From positions 1,550,001-1,614,000 of the forward strand of contig CBDFLN010000002.1 in the NCBI GenBank assembly GCA_965249215.1: a stretch of 64,000 nucleotides of DNA. Reading direction: 5' to 3'. This document shows, piece after piece, positions 36,842 through 45,783 of this stretch. The notes beneath the pieces were generated by a model. The model saw only the letters and a list, made by a program, of their open reading frames with translations, searched no databases and was not told the origin of the DNA. The number at the start of each line of letters is the position of its first letter. The first letter of the stretch is position 1. The DNA is from G963667675 sp965249215 (GTDB lineage Bacteria; Chloroflexota; Dehalococcoidia; Lucifugimonadales; UBA3495). Made by a program: the position numbers and the translations under genes.

Positions 36842-37141
36842 ACTGTTAACCGCTTGCTATACCCATTTTCCCACATATCCTACCACAGACTTAAACAGCC
36901 ATGCTTGCCGGGATTGTATCCAAGATCGGGTCCAAGCTTGGGCGCATTCATGCCCGAGCCGAGGAGGCCCGGGTGTGATTATCCCAGTCTCACTTTTGCT
37001 AGTTGCCAACACCCACTCCTGTGTATGGCTAATGGATCAAACCCCAAAAGCAAACGAAACCTGATAAGCTAAGGCCCTTGTCCTGGGGCCTCTGCCGCCG
37101 GGCTGGGTGTTTGCTAGATTCTGCAACCCGGCGGCTATTTT
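36842..37141. other. Gap with dispersed-repeat sequence
   Basis: No gene. It holds a copy of a ~57-bp repeat (36951-37010) and, at 37035-37060, sequence ending CCCCAAAAGCAAACGAAAC that resembles one end of the 68-bp MITE-like element. A small hairpin (GCCGCCGGGC / CCCGGCGGC, around 37092-37134) precedes the AlpA-type stop and could be its terminator. Confidence 0.4.
36951..37010 (+). repeat. ~57-bp dispersed repeat, copy 1
   Basis: CGAGCCGAGGAGGCCCGGGTG then GATTATC.CAGTC.CA and TTTTGCT.GTTGCCAACAC. The complement occurs at 45829-45889 with few differences. Confidence 0.6.
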
Positions 37142-37351
37142 TCAGGAATCTAGACCATGCACACCCCTTGCCCGAGGTCTCGATTCCAGCCATTCCAACA
37201 ATTCGTCTTCACGCCAGCGCACGGTCCCCCCGCCCACGTCTACCGGCTCAGGGAAGTCACCGGAGCGCACCTTCCTGTAGATCGAACTGGTGGACATGCC
37301 GACCAACTCCTCGACCTGCCGCCGCCGCAGGAGTCTCGGAAGCGTAGTCAA
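37142..37351 (-). CDS. AlpA-type phage regulatory/excisionase protein
   Basis: A 69-residue MerR-like winged helix protein. LLRRRQVEELVGMSTSSIYRKVRSGDFPEPV and VRWREDELLEWLESR are the AlpA pattern. Such proteins activate integrase genes or assist excision of P4-like elements. It starts at a TTG overlapping the upstream stop as TTGA. Its target integrase is truncated (36560-36841). Confidence 0.82.
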   Translation of the reverse strand: MTTLPRLLRRRQVEELVGMSTSSIYRKVRSGDFPEPVDVGGGTVRWREDELLEWLESRPRARGVHGLDS

Positions 37352-37788
37352 CTCTGGCTCTCTTCGATATCGCTTCTGGTTTCGCTGGGCAAGTGTCCCC
37401 GGCCATGCGCATCCGAACGGGCAATTCCACCCGCTCGGCGCACGCCATCTAACATCGCCACGTAAGCGTCAACGTGCATCGTGACGTGCTGCTTACCAAC
37501 GAGAAACATCGCACTCTCGCGAAGCAACGCGGACACGCTCACGCCGCGAACCTCCGCCTCTTCCTCTAGCTCCTGTAAGCAATTTTTGCCCCAGCCTGTG
37601 CCTACCTCTACGCTAGGGTGTCTCAGAGAGCATTCCAGGGCATACAACGGAATGACGGTTCGGCTTCCAACTTTCAAAGCCCGTAGACTCCCAGCTTTGC
37701 TTTCCATTCGCAATTTGTCCTCGCTAATTCCTATGGCCGCCGCTTCCTTAACGCTGTAAGCCAACTTCCTCATTCCAGTTTCCGTCAC
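37348..37788 (-). CDS. HTH-domain protein of the integrated element
   Basis: A 146-residue protein (141 if the ATG at residue 6 is used). The N-terminus KLAYSVKEAAAIGISEDKLR and KVGSRTVIPLYALE is an excisionase-like helix-turn-helix. The remainder (about 70-146) is helical and charged, unrecognised. It overlaps the AlpA gene by 4 nt, so both are probably co-expressed. Confidence 0.65.
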   Translation of the reverse strand: MTETGMRKLAYSVKEAAAIGISEDKLRMESKAGSLRALKVGSRTVIPLYALECSLRHPSVEVGTGWGKNCLQELEEEAEVRGVSVSALLRESAMFLVGKQHVTMHVDAYVAMLDGVRRAGGIARSDAHGRGHLPSETRSDIEESQS

Positions 37789-37810
37789 ACTGATATTCCC
37801 CAGCCTCCCC

Positions 37811-38161
37811 CTATAGCTTGAGCATCTGTGCCGCCATGCGCTTGGCTTTCACGTAGATCTGCGTGGTGAAATCTTTGAGAATAGCGTCAACGGTGCTGCC
37901 CCTGTTTTCCGCCCATAGTTGATACAAAGCGTAGGACTCCGGTCCCATATCGACAATAATCCGAACCTTTCCAGGCACAGATTTATGATCGACTATGAGC
38001 TTTGTGTCCTCCCATGCTTCCCGTTTTACATCGGCCAGCTTACGCCCTTGAAAATGCTTCTGGCGGCAAGTATTGGAACAGTAACGGGCGGAAGGATGGA
38101 CGGCTTGAAAGTCATTCCCGCACTGATCGCAGGAGACCGTTCTAGTGGTTACTGGTGCCAT
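37811..38161 (-). CDS. Small zinc-ribbon protein of the integrated element
   Basis: A 116-residue protein. CDQCGNDF...RYCSNTCRQKHFQGRKL near the N-terminus is a C4 zinc ribbon. The rest carries VRIIVDMGPESYALYQLWAENRGST, a helical segment of unknown role that might contact DNA. A GGAGGG ribosome site lies upstream of the ATG. It is 22 bp from the HTH gene in the same direction. Confidence 0.65.
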   Translation of the reverse strand: MAPVTTRTVSCDQCGNDFQAVHPSARYCSNTCRQKHFQGRKLADVKREAWEDTKLIVDHKSVPGKVRIIVDMGPESYALYQLWAENRGSTVDAILKDFTTQIYVKAKRMAAQMLKL

Positions 38162-38430
38162 CGGCTGCCCTCCAGCAGATGTTATGATTAAATTTTAACA
38201 ATAGGGTGTTATGGTGTCAAGATTTACAGGTTAGCTAAAAGTAAAGCGTTCGGCGTGTTGCTAGCCGGGCCCTCCAGGCTTCAGCCATGCCCGCTGGCAA
38301 TGTGGCCAGTGAGGGTGAACCAGGGGCTTAAAGGCTTGGCGACCCGATTCGATAGGACAGTCTCTATGCTCCTCCCCTTAACTAAGGTCGCAACCTCCTG
38401 ACCTTAAGGATAGCCTAGCGTCCTGGGCAG
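38162..38430. other. Intergenic, probable promoter of the zinc-ribbon gene
   Basis: AT-rich sequence (38175-38245) just upstream of the zinc-ribbon gene is a likely promoter region. Nothing else was recognised. Confidence 0.35.
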
Positions 38431-38860
38431 CCGAAACTATGGCGGCGTTGCCCGGCGCAGCTTCTCTGGTATCGGCGGTGGCCGCACCACTTTCGGCACT
38501 CTTCTGGCCGCCCTTTTTGCCCAGCGCCCCGGCGTGTTCCGACAGCCCGGGCCCCACCCGGGCTTCCCTGGCCTGACAGTGCTGGCGCTTGCTGAGTCGT
38601 CTCGCTGGTACTGCTGGAACCTGTCGGCCTGGACGTACTCCCCGAGCTGCTGCCGGAACCCTAAGGCGGCACAACAGGGCTGGTTGGCGCAGCCGGATTC
38701 TCCGGCGTTACGGGTACTACCGGGGAGATGGGCGAGGTTGGCGGCGGCGGCGCTGGCGGTGCTGGGGGTTGCTCCGGTCCCGGCGGCGGCGCTGGGGGAG
38801 GTTCCGGTGGAGGCGACCCTCCGGGCTGCTCCCAAGGCGGCAGATTGTTCTGGTTCTAAG
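38400..38860 (-). pseudogene. Remnant of a Pro-rich protein related to that at 50.3-50.9 kb
   Basis: On the minus strand one frame reads PPPEPPPAPPPGPEQPP, SPISPVVPVTPENPAAP, a stop, then GSGSSSGSTS. The protein at 50337-50865 reads APTTPVVPVTPDTPAVP and AGSSSGTTTS in the same order. The stop and the lack of a start or a homologous C-terminus mark a decayed copy. Confidence 0.5.
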
Positions 38861-39196
38861 TCCGAATTGCCACGCCTAACGCTCGCGAACAACCAGCTGA
38901 CCGGGCCGATACCGCCGGAACTCGGCAACCTCTCCGCATTGCGAGAACTGGGGCTCTATGGCAACTACTTGACCGGGCCGATTCCGGCGGAACTCGGCAA
39001 TCTCTCCAACCTGCGATCCTTGTGGCTCCATGGCAACCAACTGACCGGGCCGATACCATCTGAATTGGGCAGCCTCGAAGACTTAATTTCGCTGCAGCTG
39101 ACACGCAACCGGCTGACCGGATGCGTGCCAGCAGGTCTGGCGGCTGTGGTGAAAAATATCGACCAACTAGGCTTGGAGATCTGCGCGGATTCCTAG
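38861..39196 (+). pseudogene. Leucine-rich repeat fragment
   Basis: About four plant-type 24-residue repeats of the form NxLTGPIPxELGNLxxLxxL, from LTLANNQLTGPIPPELGN to LTGCVPAGLAA and a terminal CADS. The frame is open upstream, but that part is the reverse of the Pro-rich remnant, not LRR sequence, and no signal peptide is present. It is probably the C-terminal end of a larger surface LRR protein. Confidence 0.65.
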
Positions 39197-39515
39197 CGAT
39201 CCCAAGATTTGAGATAGCCAGCAAAGAGTGTGGCTCCTGGGAAGATTACCCCCTCCGACTAATGAGGAAGTAGAGCTAGTGCCTGTTCGTTCACCACTAG
39301 CTCAAACCTCTAGGGGTGGGCCCTTGATTTTGTCGGAGGTGGTAACCTCGCCCGGACCAGAGTTACCCCAGGCATCGGCGGGCGGAAGGGTCGCGACGGG
39401 AGTGCCCGTTCCCCCGTCCTGTGCTGTGCGCCCATGCCGGATGGCTCTGGCCCTGCCAATCGGAAGATCACCGTGGTCAGTCTGGCGCGTGACACCATGC
39501 TGGTAGTCTCAACAC
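39197..39515. other. Intergenic, nothing recognised
   Basis: Open frames exist on both strands but lack similarity or ribosome sites. Confidence 0.35.
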
Positions 39516-39838
39516 ATGGCAATCTCCGACCGACAGCTGCTCGACGCCCTCAGCCGGACTCCCTTCGTCGATTCGGCGGAGTTGGCGCTCATCCTCGGCG
39601 AGCCGCACACGACCGTTCATCGCGCCCTGACCGGCCTGCTGGCCGACGGCATCGTGGGGCGCGTGAGCCACGGCACTGCCCACCTGCCTTCGAGCCATAG
39701 GTACCACCTGACGACCAAGGGCATCAGGCAGGCCACGGGAGTCCTCGGCTTTGAGACCCCCTCGGACTTCGTGCGAACCTACCCCATGTCCAGGGAGTGG
39801 CTTATGCTGTTGGTCCGCCGGAGGCGTCGCCGCCAGCA
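39516..39838 (+). pseudogene. N-terminal fragment of a replication-relaxation-like winged-helix protein
   Basis: Starts AISDRQLLDALSRTPFVDSA, continues LILGEPHTTVHRALTGLLADG and YHLTTKGIRQA and PSDFVRTYPMSREWLMLLVRR. This order matches the winged-helix N-terminus of replication-relaxation family proteins of conjugative or phage-like elements. After RR the frame turns into unrelated sequence, so the C-terminal two thirds are lost. Confidence 0.6.
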
Positions 39839-39938
39839 GACCTGTGAATGTCCGGTTGTTCATCGGACTCCCTCCCCTAGCTCCGGGCGTCGGTGAAGGC
39901 GCCCTTGGTGCCCACCCGCCGCTGGAACTCGTAGATGG

Positions 39939-40006
39939 GTTCCGTTTGCTTTTGGTGTTTGGCACGCCTGAGCCCAGATGTGCCGGAAACTATAACCAAA
40001 CGGAAC
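39939..40006 (+). repeat. 68-bp palindromic MITE-like element, copy a
   Basis: Ends are inverted: GTTCCGTTTGCTTTTGG on the left, and the complement GTTCCGTTTGGTTATAG on the right, with GGCAC/GTGCC further in. Exactly 68 bp, as are the copies at 42428-42495 and 52593-52660. It has no coding capacity. Confidence 0.75.
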
Positions 40007-40115
40007 ATCCCCCTCCATGTCAAGGTTTTGTCGGCTGTGCCTCAAAACTGAGCATCTGACTCAAAACCGTTGTGTCGCGGTACTACCGGAGGTGTCCAAT
40101 GGCTGCCCCAACCCT

Positions 40116-40577
40116 CTACCCATCTGGTTGGCTACGCCCCCTCTCCCACCTTCCCCGCAGCCAGACCGCCATTAGCGACAGCACTATCCCCCCGGCCAAG
40201 CCCATTCCTATGTACCCGCCCTTTCCGAGTACTCCAACTCGTTCCGCTAATGCCTCTCCTCTCAGATACTGGGTACCTTCCATGGTCACCTGAAAGGTCG
40301 AGCATTGCCCCCCTAGCATCTGGTCCGGGAACTCATCGTCGTACCAGCCAAAAAATCATACGCCATCCTCCTCGGGTCCACACCCGCAACTTCTCCCATC
40401 CATACGAAAGCTGTCTCTCCGACCTCTCCTTTCCAGACTTCCTGAACTTCGATCTGCACCTCAGTCCTAACCCACCTCAACGGAAATTGCTCTCCAATAC
40501 GCTCTGTCGCCACTGCCCGCCCCCGGAATCCCCACTCCGAGGACGAAGCGATTAATGCCAAATCTCCGTAGCATAAG
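40116..40577 (-). pseudogene. C-terminal part of a secreted membrane-anchored protein, cut by IS1380
   Basis: Continues the frame of 42326-42404: CYGDLALIASSSEWGFRGRA, EVQIEVQEVWKGEVGETAFV, then MAYDF. At a run of six T near 40355 one extra T would give DFFGWYDDEFPDQ and open the frame into QCSTFQVTMEGTQYL, a final membrane helix (GMGLAGGIVLSLMAVWL) and a basic tail, stopping at 40116. The gene is therefore hit twice, by the IS and by a 1-nt homopolymer shift. The 'exported beta domain then C-terminal helix' layout suggests a surface protein. Confidence 0.65.
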
Positions 40578-40622
40578 CCCGAATCCACCGAAGGAGGGCG
40601 TCGGGTTAGCGTCCTGAAGCGG

Positions 40623-40680
40623 CAAGAAGGTGCTCCTGTGCTTCTGGGATACAAGAAGGTGCTCCTGTGCTTCTGGGATA
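40623..40680 (+). repeat. 29-bp tandem duplication inside IS1380 copy 2
   Basis: Two head-to-tail copies of a 29-bp unit beginning CAAGAAGGTGCTCCTGTG (40623-40651 and 40652-40680). Copies 1 and 3 have one unit. It lies in the leader between the left end and the transposase start and explains the length difference exactly. Confidence 0.9.
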
Positions 40681-40727
40681 ATGGTTTTGTAGCAAAAAAC
40701 CGACCCCGGAAAAGGAGCACCCAATAG

Positions 40728-42053
40728 ATGCTGCCACGCAACCACCCCGACCGGATCCAAATCACCTTCGACGACCGCCGCTTGGTGGCCAATGCCGGGC
40801 TGCTCCTTCCGGCCACCCTGGCGCGGCACCTCGGCCTGCCCGAACTCGTCCGGCAGCGCCTCGACCTGGGCGATGCCCCGGGGCGGGCGAACACGAGCGA
40901 CAAGATGATGACGCTGGTGGCGTCTGCGCTGGCTGGGGGCGACTGCATTGACGACGCCGATGTGTTGCGCACCGGGGGGACGGCCTGCACCCTGGGCGGC
41001 ACGGTCAAGGCGCCATCCACCCTGGGCACCTTCCTGCGCAGCTTCCGGTGGGGCCACGTCCGTCAACTCGACCGGGTGAGCCGCGAGTTGCTGGCCCGGG
41101 CTTGGCAGGCCGGGGCGGGACCCGGCGACGGGCCCCTGACCATTGACCTGGACTCCACCATCTGCGAGACCTACGGACTGGCCAAGGAGGGCGCACGCCA
41201 CCACGGCTATACCGGCAAGCGGGGCTATCACCCGCTGTTGGCCGTCGCCGCCGGCACCGGCGACGTGCTGATGTCCCGGCTGCGCGAGGGCCGCGCCAAC
41301 ACCGCCCGGGGCGCCGCCCACTTTCTGCGGGAGACGGTGGGGCGGGTACGCTACGCCGGGGCCAACGGACGACTCACGCTACGGGCCGACAGCGGGTTCT
41401 ACACTCATGGCGTGGTATCCGTCTGCCGCAAGATGGATGTCCGCTTCTCCATCACCATCCGCCAGCACAAGAGCCTGCGCAATCTCATCGAGACGATACC
41501 CGAGGATGCCTGGACTCCCATTCCCTACTGGATGGACGGCGCCGCCGATGTGGCCGAGACCACCTGCACTCCCTTCCAGAGTGAACCTGACGCCGCGCCG
41601 GTGCGGCTCATCGTCCGGCGTGTGAAGCCCACGCCCGGTTCCCAGTTGGCCCTCTTCGCCAAATACAGCTATCACGGCTTCATCACCGACCGGGACGGGG
41701 AGTTGCTCGAACTGGAGGCTGACCATCGCCGCCACGCCGAGATCGAGAATGCCATACGCGACCTCAAGTACGGCGTCGGGCTCAACCATCTCCCCTCGGG
41801 CCGCTTCGCCGCCAACGGCGCCTGGCTGGCCGTCCAGACGATGGCCCACAACCTGGCCCGCTGGACCGCGCGGATCGGTCTGGGAGAGCGGATAGCCACC
41901 ACCAAGACCCTCCGGCGGCGGTTCTTCTCCCTGGCCGGACGGCTCACCCGCTCGGCACGCCGGTTGACCCTGCATCTTCCGGATCGCTGGCCTTGGGCTG
42001 AGAAGTTCAGCCGCGCCTTGGCCCGGCTGCGAGCCATTCCACTCCCGGCCTGA
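40728..42053 (+). CDS. IS1380-family transposase (copy 2)
   Basis: A 441-residue protein, practically identical to those at 24742-26067 and 59554-60879, with the same DDE motifs and leader GGAGCACCCAATAG before the ATG. It is intact. Confidence 0.93.
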   Translation: MLPRNHPDRIQITFDDRRLVANAGLLLPATLARHLGLPELVRQRLDLGDAPGRANTSDKMMTLVASALAGGDCIDDADVLRTGGTACTLGGTVKAPSTLGTFLRSFRWGHVRQLDRVSRELLARAWQAGAGPGDGPLTIDLDSTICETYGLAKEGARHHGYTGKRGYHPLLAVAAGTGDVLMSRLREGRANTARGAAHFLRETVGRVRYAGANGRLTLRADSGFYTHGVVSVCRKMDVRFSITIRQHKSLRNLIETIPEDAWTPIPYWMDGAADVAETTCTPFQSEPDAAPVRLIVRRVKPTPGSQLALFAKYSYHGFITDRDGELLELEADHRRHAEIENAIRDLKYGVGLNHLPSGRFAANGAWLAVQTMAHNLARWTARIGLGERIATTKTLRRRFFSLAGRLTRSARRLTLHLPDRWPWAEKFSRALARLRAIPLPA

Positions 42054-42325
42054 CGGCACCGTCGGCGACCGACCCACCCACCGGACAACCGAAGATCCCC
42101 GCAGACTCGCGCCAGCCCGGTCCGAGAGAGTTCCCTGCTGCGTATTCTCTCGCCATCCCGCGCATCGCAGCTCCTGCAGACGCCCATAGGGGCCCCTGTG
42201 CGGCGATGAAGACCGTCCGCCGACCTCCCTACCCCAAATGGAACCCAGGCTATTTCCCCTGTAGCTCCCTCATCCCCCTTCCGCTTTCCTCACGCCGTCC
42301 ATCGGTGTCCTTCGGTGGATTCGGG

Positions 42326-42404
42326 ATAAGTCGGCCTTAACCGGTACAACCGGCAAGGCAATCAAGAGAACCACCAAACACAGGAGCGCCTTCACTTTCA
42401 GCAT
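42326..42404 (-). pseudogene. Signal-peptide end of the secreted protein cut by IS1380
   Basis: ATG at 42404 after GAGGAG at 5-nt spacing. The leader MLKVKALLCLVVLLIALPVV then PVKADL is a classic signal peptide. Removing the IS and one ATAAG joins KADL to CYGDLALIASS at 40577 in frame. Confidence 0.8.
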
Positions 42405-42427
42405 ATCTACTCCTCTACCATCATTCG

Positions 42428-42495
42428 GTTCCGTTTGGTTATAGTGTCCGGCACATCTGGGCTCAGGCGTGCCAAACACCAAAAGCAAATGGAAC
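42428..42495 (-). repeat. 68-bp palindromic MITE-like element, copy b
   Basis: The reverse orientation of copy a with only a few differences (GTTCCGTTTGGTTATAG on the left). It truncates the HEPN/RES-type gene that precedes it. Confidence 0.75.
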
Positions 42496-42863
42496 CCTGC
42501 TGACTTATGGCGGTCGAAGTTCAGGATAAACTCGTAATAATCACCAAAGAGATGCGGCAACAGCGAATCCAGATTATCCTGTGGAAACTCCAATTCGAGT
42601 TCGTAGGCAACGAGGTTCTCTGGATCCCAGTGTGTGCCGATGTACCCTCCCTCCCAGCCGAGCGCATTCACAGCAAGGTCATACTCCATAAAGAGACACT
42701 CCCTGAAGTGGGCAGAAACATCATCTATGTGTGCAGCTATCGGCACATCATCTTGCGCAGGACAAAAAGAGCATTTATTGGCGGAGGCGTTATCCCTAAT
42801 GAATTCGATCAGACCGAGGTCCTCGAAGCAGCTATCACACACAAATAGTCCATAGGAATTCAT
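42496..42863 (-). pseudogene. N-terminal HEPN/RES domain fragment, truncated by the MITE
   Basis: From an ATG at 42863 it reads LFVCDSCFEDLGLIEFIRD and ANKCSFCPAQDDVPIA, a four-Cys zinc-binding start followed by a helical region (IDDVSAHFRECLFMEYDLAV). This matches the N-terminal HEPN/RES NTD1 domain that precedes RES-type NAD-degrading toxins. The frame enters the 68-bp element after FDRHKSAG and the RES domain is absent. Confidence 0.65.
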
Positions 42864-42879
42864 TTCAGGTCTCTCAACC

Positions 42880-43000
42880 TGAAATTAGCCGCCGGCACCT
42901 GCCCCTTCTGCAACCAGAAGGCCGGAATCATCAGCCGCGAACACCCCGATTGCCGCCGGACCCACCAGGCCGGCTGGAACGAGACGGTCAGGCGTCCCAC
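42880..43000 (+). pseudogene. Small zinc-ribbon gene remnant
   Basis: The plus-strand frame without a start reads AAGTCPFCNQKAGIISREHP, then DCRRTHQAGWNETV, the kind of Cys-pair N-terminus seen in hypothetical proteins of this phylum. It ends abruptly near 43000. Confidence 0.35.
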
Positions 43001-43112
43001 CAAAAGGCAGAATTCGTCACCCCGTCGGACCGACCTTGCAGACGGCTCTCGTCATCGCAGCGGTGGATTAAGGTCATGTTGAAGGCCGGAATCGAGTAGC
43101 GGATTTTTCTCC

Positions 43113-43526
43113 CTATCTCTTGCCTTTTGGCGAGCCTATCAGGTAGCCAGTATAGGCAAACAAGCATATTAAACAGGAAGAAATCACAACCAAGTAGATT
43201 ATGCCTCCTATCCAGCCTGAATCGTACGTTATGGAATCGTAGTCGTCCACAGGTGTGAGGGGCCACAGCATGGTCGCCGCCGCGTAAACCAGAACAGGGG
43301 CGACGTTTCCAACTGTGAGAGGAGTGGTGAGCCCTAGAAACAGCGTTAGCGCCAAGTATAGGGCTATAATAGTTCCCGCCAACGCACCTGGCATGGCACT
43401 GTCGTACACAGCGCTGTGAAACGTATAGCCCAACAACATCAGGAAAGCAAGCGGGATAATTGTCAGAAGCAAAGCTTTCGCCGGATGTTCCCATGCAAAA
43501 GTACGCCACTGGCTGATAATTCCCAT
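43113..43526 (-). CDS. Small membrane protein, four helices
   Basis: A 137-residue protein with about four hydrophobic segments (ALLLTIIPLAFLMLLGYTF, LAGTIIALYLALTLFLGL, VAPVLVYAAATMLWPL, IIYLVVISSCLICLFAYTGY) and a basic C-terminus. An AGGAGG ribosome site lies 5 nt before the ATG at 43526. No family was recognised. A possible fragment of a preceding gene is open on the same strand up to 43705 (GEFERIRPHLMPLECG) and is not called. Confidence 0.7.
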   Translation of the reverse strand: MGIISQWRTFAWEHPAKALLLTIIPLAFLMLLGYTFHSAVYDSAMPGALAGTIIALYLALTLFLGLTTPLTVGNVAPVLVYAAATMLWPLTPVDDYDSITYDSGWIGGIIYLVVISSCLICLFAYTGYLIGSPKGKR

Positions 43527-43791
43527 GATCTCCTCCTGCTTTTCCCCGGGATTCCCCAGATCAAACCAACTTTCCTGGATATAGCTCCTTCTGGGATACC
43601 GTCAAATATAATCCCGCATTCCAAGGGCATCAAATGCGGCCTGATTCGCTCAAATTCCCCGTTTTCATATAGCAACCACCGTCCTGCCAAGCCTAAAATC
43701 CCCAAACCGCTGGTCTACGCCCAAGTCTCCCCCTTGGGAACCTCTTTTGCGACCCCGTAACCGTAACCAATCCCGATGCTCCTGAGGTGGA

Positions 43792-45123
43792 CTAGCCAGG
43801 AGCCAGCCGAAGCCGGCCAATTCGTTCCAGTATCCCACATAGCATTTCCCGGCTCACTAGCACCTCAGCAAGCTGAAACACCAGCCTTCTGGCATGGCGC
43901 ACCAACCGTCCTCCGGTCTTGATCATCCTGGTCTGAAGACTGGTCAGCGACCAGTGCTTCATCGACTCCGGCAACACCAGCCTTCTCAAGAAGTTACCCA
44001 AGTTATAGGCCATGATGAACAGCCCCAGCCTGACCTGATTGGCCACGAACTTGTGGCAGGACAACCTCGTCCAGTTCAGGGCGTGCTTTCCCTCTTTTAT
44101 CCATTGCTCCGCCGTGCCTCGGCCGTTGTAGAAGCGGACTATCCCTATAGTTGGATAACTGAGGTTGGTAACTATGAAGCCCACTCTGGGAAACAGTTCT
44201 CCCTGGTGCCACTCCACCTTGGCCACCACCCTTCGGGATACATTCCAGCTCTGGGCCTGGTAAGTGAAATCGTGATACGAGACGATGGGCTTTGGGGAAG
44301 GCCCCTCAGTAGGCCGTGTCAGCAGGTGCGCTATCTTCCTCTGTAGCACTTCGTTTGCTGGCAGCCTGATGGCGTAGTCGATCTGTCTGGTCTCCAGATA
44401 CTCGTATATCTCCGGCTTGGCGAAGGCGGCATCAGCGCGAAACAGCAGCCTGACTGCTGCTGTAAAATAACGCTCCACCACCGGATCGAGGACTTCTTGC
44501 CAATCATCGGCACTGTGGACGTTGCCTGACCGTAGCTTCGCTCCTTCACAATCCCCGAACTGGTTGAACAGAAAGAGAGGATGATAGCAGACGCATTCGA
44601 AGTGGCCGTTATAGGCTGCGCCCTCCTGCTGACCGTGTACTGGACTCTCCGAACTATCCATATCCAGGATAACTCGCTGGTGTAGGGTGTGGGCCATCGC
44701 CCGTTCCACCCAACGGGTATTCATTCGTGCCAGCGCCTGCCGGTTGCCCTCTTGGGTCAGGAACTCCGTCTCGAACCGGCCCATCTCGCTGGTGCTGGCT
44801 CCCTTCCGCTCCGAGCCTTGCCATCCCACGATCACTCGGATGGCTGGGTCTTGGGAAAGGCGCACTGCGTCATTGGTATCGTCGTAGCCAGCTAGGCGGC
44901 TGTAGATCGACTGTCTTAGCAGCGGAACCAGGTGGTGGAGGATATTGCGTCCGGTACGGCTTTCCTGGAGGTAGTCCTCAGCGATTTCGGTAAGGCCCAA
45001 GGCATCATCAAACTCTCGAAAAGCAAGAAGACCAGCGTCGGTGGTGATGGTGGCACCGTGAAATGCCAGGCGGACTTTGGGGTTGAACTGGAGCCGGAGA
45101 GAGGCCTTTTCGCCGTCACCCAT
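43792..45123 (-). CDS. IS1380-family transposase (second type)
   Basis: A 443-residue DDE transposase, only distantly related to the 441-residue type. ILDMDSSESPVHGQQEGAAY, LFRADAAFAKPEIYEYL and GTAEQWIKEGKHALNWTRLSC carry Asp, Asp and Glu, and the C-terminal LVRHARRLVFQLAE matches IS1380 proper. GGAGG lies 6 nt before the ATG at 45123. It appears intact. Element ends probably lie near 43752 (CCCCGTAAC) and 45178 (complement CCCCATAGC), but I could not fix them. Confidence 0.88.
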   Translation of the reverse strand: MGDGEKASLRLQFNPKVRLAFHGATITTDAGLLAFREFDDALGLTEIAEDYLQESRTGRNILHHLVPLLRQSIYSRLAGYDDTNDAVRLSQDPAIRVIVGWQGSERKGASTSEMGRFETEFLTQEGNRQALARMNTRWVERAMAHTLHQRVILDMDSSESPVHGQQEGAAYNGHFECVCYHPLFLFNQFGDCEGAKLRSGNVHSADDWQEVLDPVVERYFTAAVRLLFRADAAFAKPEIYEYLETRQIDYAIRLPANEVLQRKIAHLLTRPTEGPSPKPIVSYHDFTYQAQSWNVSRRVVAKVEWHQGELFPRVGFIVTNLSYPTIGIVRFYNGRGTAEQWIKEGKHALNWTRLSCHKFVANQVRLGLFIMAYNLGNFLRRLVLPESMKHWSLTSLQTRMIKTGGRLVRHARRLVFQLAEVLVSREMLCGILERIGRLRLAPG

Positions 45124-45372
45124 GGGGTGCCTCCAGGATGCTTACGCTACCTATATAAAACTCGCCAAGCTATGGGGTAATCATAGCCATACCGACGGCC
45201 AACGTCTCACAAATGGACAATGGTTTAAAGAATGCCGACGATTTACTCAGAGGGATATTCAGCCATATGGGAAATGTGGGCTAAGGAGTCGTCATGTCCT
45301 ATCTCCAATGCTACGAAAGCCCCAGACCGGGTATCGCGATACTTCCGATAGTATTCGGAAGTGGTGGGCGGC

Positions 45373-45442
45373 AGTCCGAAACTTACCAGACCCCATTAAG
45401 AATACTCTGTTAACGTGTAATATTAGAGTGTGGGCTAAGTCC
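45373..45442 (-). repeat. Conserved 3' block of a small-gene family, copy 1
   Basis: About 70 bp shared with 51281-51357: GCAGTCCGAAACTTACCAGACC, then TTAAGAATA.TCT..TAACGTGTA.TATTAGAGTGTG and TTAGTCCCGG or TAAGTCCCGG. It spans the end of the coding region and 35-45 bp beyond the stop. Confidence 0.7.
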
Positions 45443-45763
45443 CGGAAATACTATCTCCCTCTCACGCGATAGCACTCGTTCCGCTTCCGCTTTCCACTCG
45501 GGCAAGACCGCCGCGAGTTTCTCCGTGTTGCGCCGGTAGTTCCAAATAACCATGGTTACTCCCATCCGGTCGAGGATGCCGCCGAGAGCCCCCTGGTTCG
45601 GCCGGCGCAGCACACCGGGCAAACCGTCAATCGCTGCCGCCAAACCCTGCCAGGTGAAAGTCGGAGTTTGCCGGTTGAGGCGGTTCGTCTCAAGCGCCTG
45701 TCCCATCCAGACCACCAGTTGGGCCTCCTCCCGAGTCATGTTGGAAATTGTTGCCGCTTCCAT
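45410..45763 (-). CDS. Small hypothetical protein, paralogue of the one at 51.3 kb
   Basis: A 117-residue protein starting MEAATISNMTREEAQLVVWM and ending GLSPHSNITR. The middle LNRQTPTFTWQGLAAAIDGL and ALGGILDRMGVTMVIWNYRR suggests a helical, perhaps winged-helix DNA-binding fold (inference). The ATG at 45763 was preferred over an upstream GTG because AGGTG lies at equal spacing before ATGGAA here and in the paralogue. Both genes also share upstream and downstream sequence. The function is unknown. Confidence 0.65.
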   Translation of the reverse strand: MEAATISNMTREEAQLVVWMGQALETNRLNRQTPTFTWQGLAAAIDGLPGVLRRPNQGALGGILDRMGVTMVIWNYRRNTEKLAAVLPEWKAEAERVLSREREIVFPGLSPHSNITR

Positions 45764-45783
45764 TGGTGTCACCTAACCTGATG

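Larger units (their letters stand above)
40578..42325 (+). mobile_element. IS1380-family element, copy 2 (1748 bp)
   Basis: Same inverted repeats as copies 1 and 3, target duplication ATAAG (40573-40577, 42326-42330). It is 29 bp longer because of a tandem duplication upstream of the transposase. It splits a secreted-protein gene. Confidence 0.93.
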
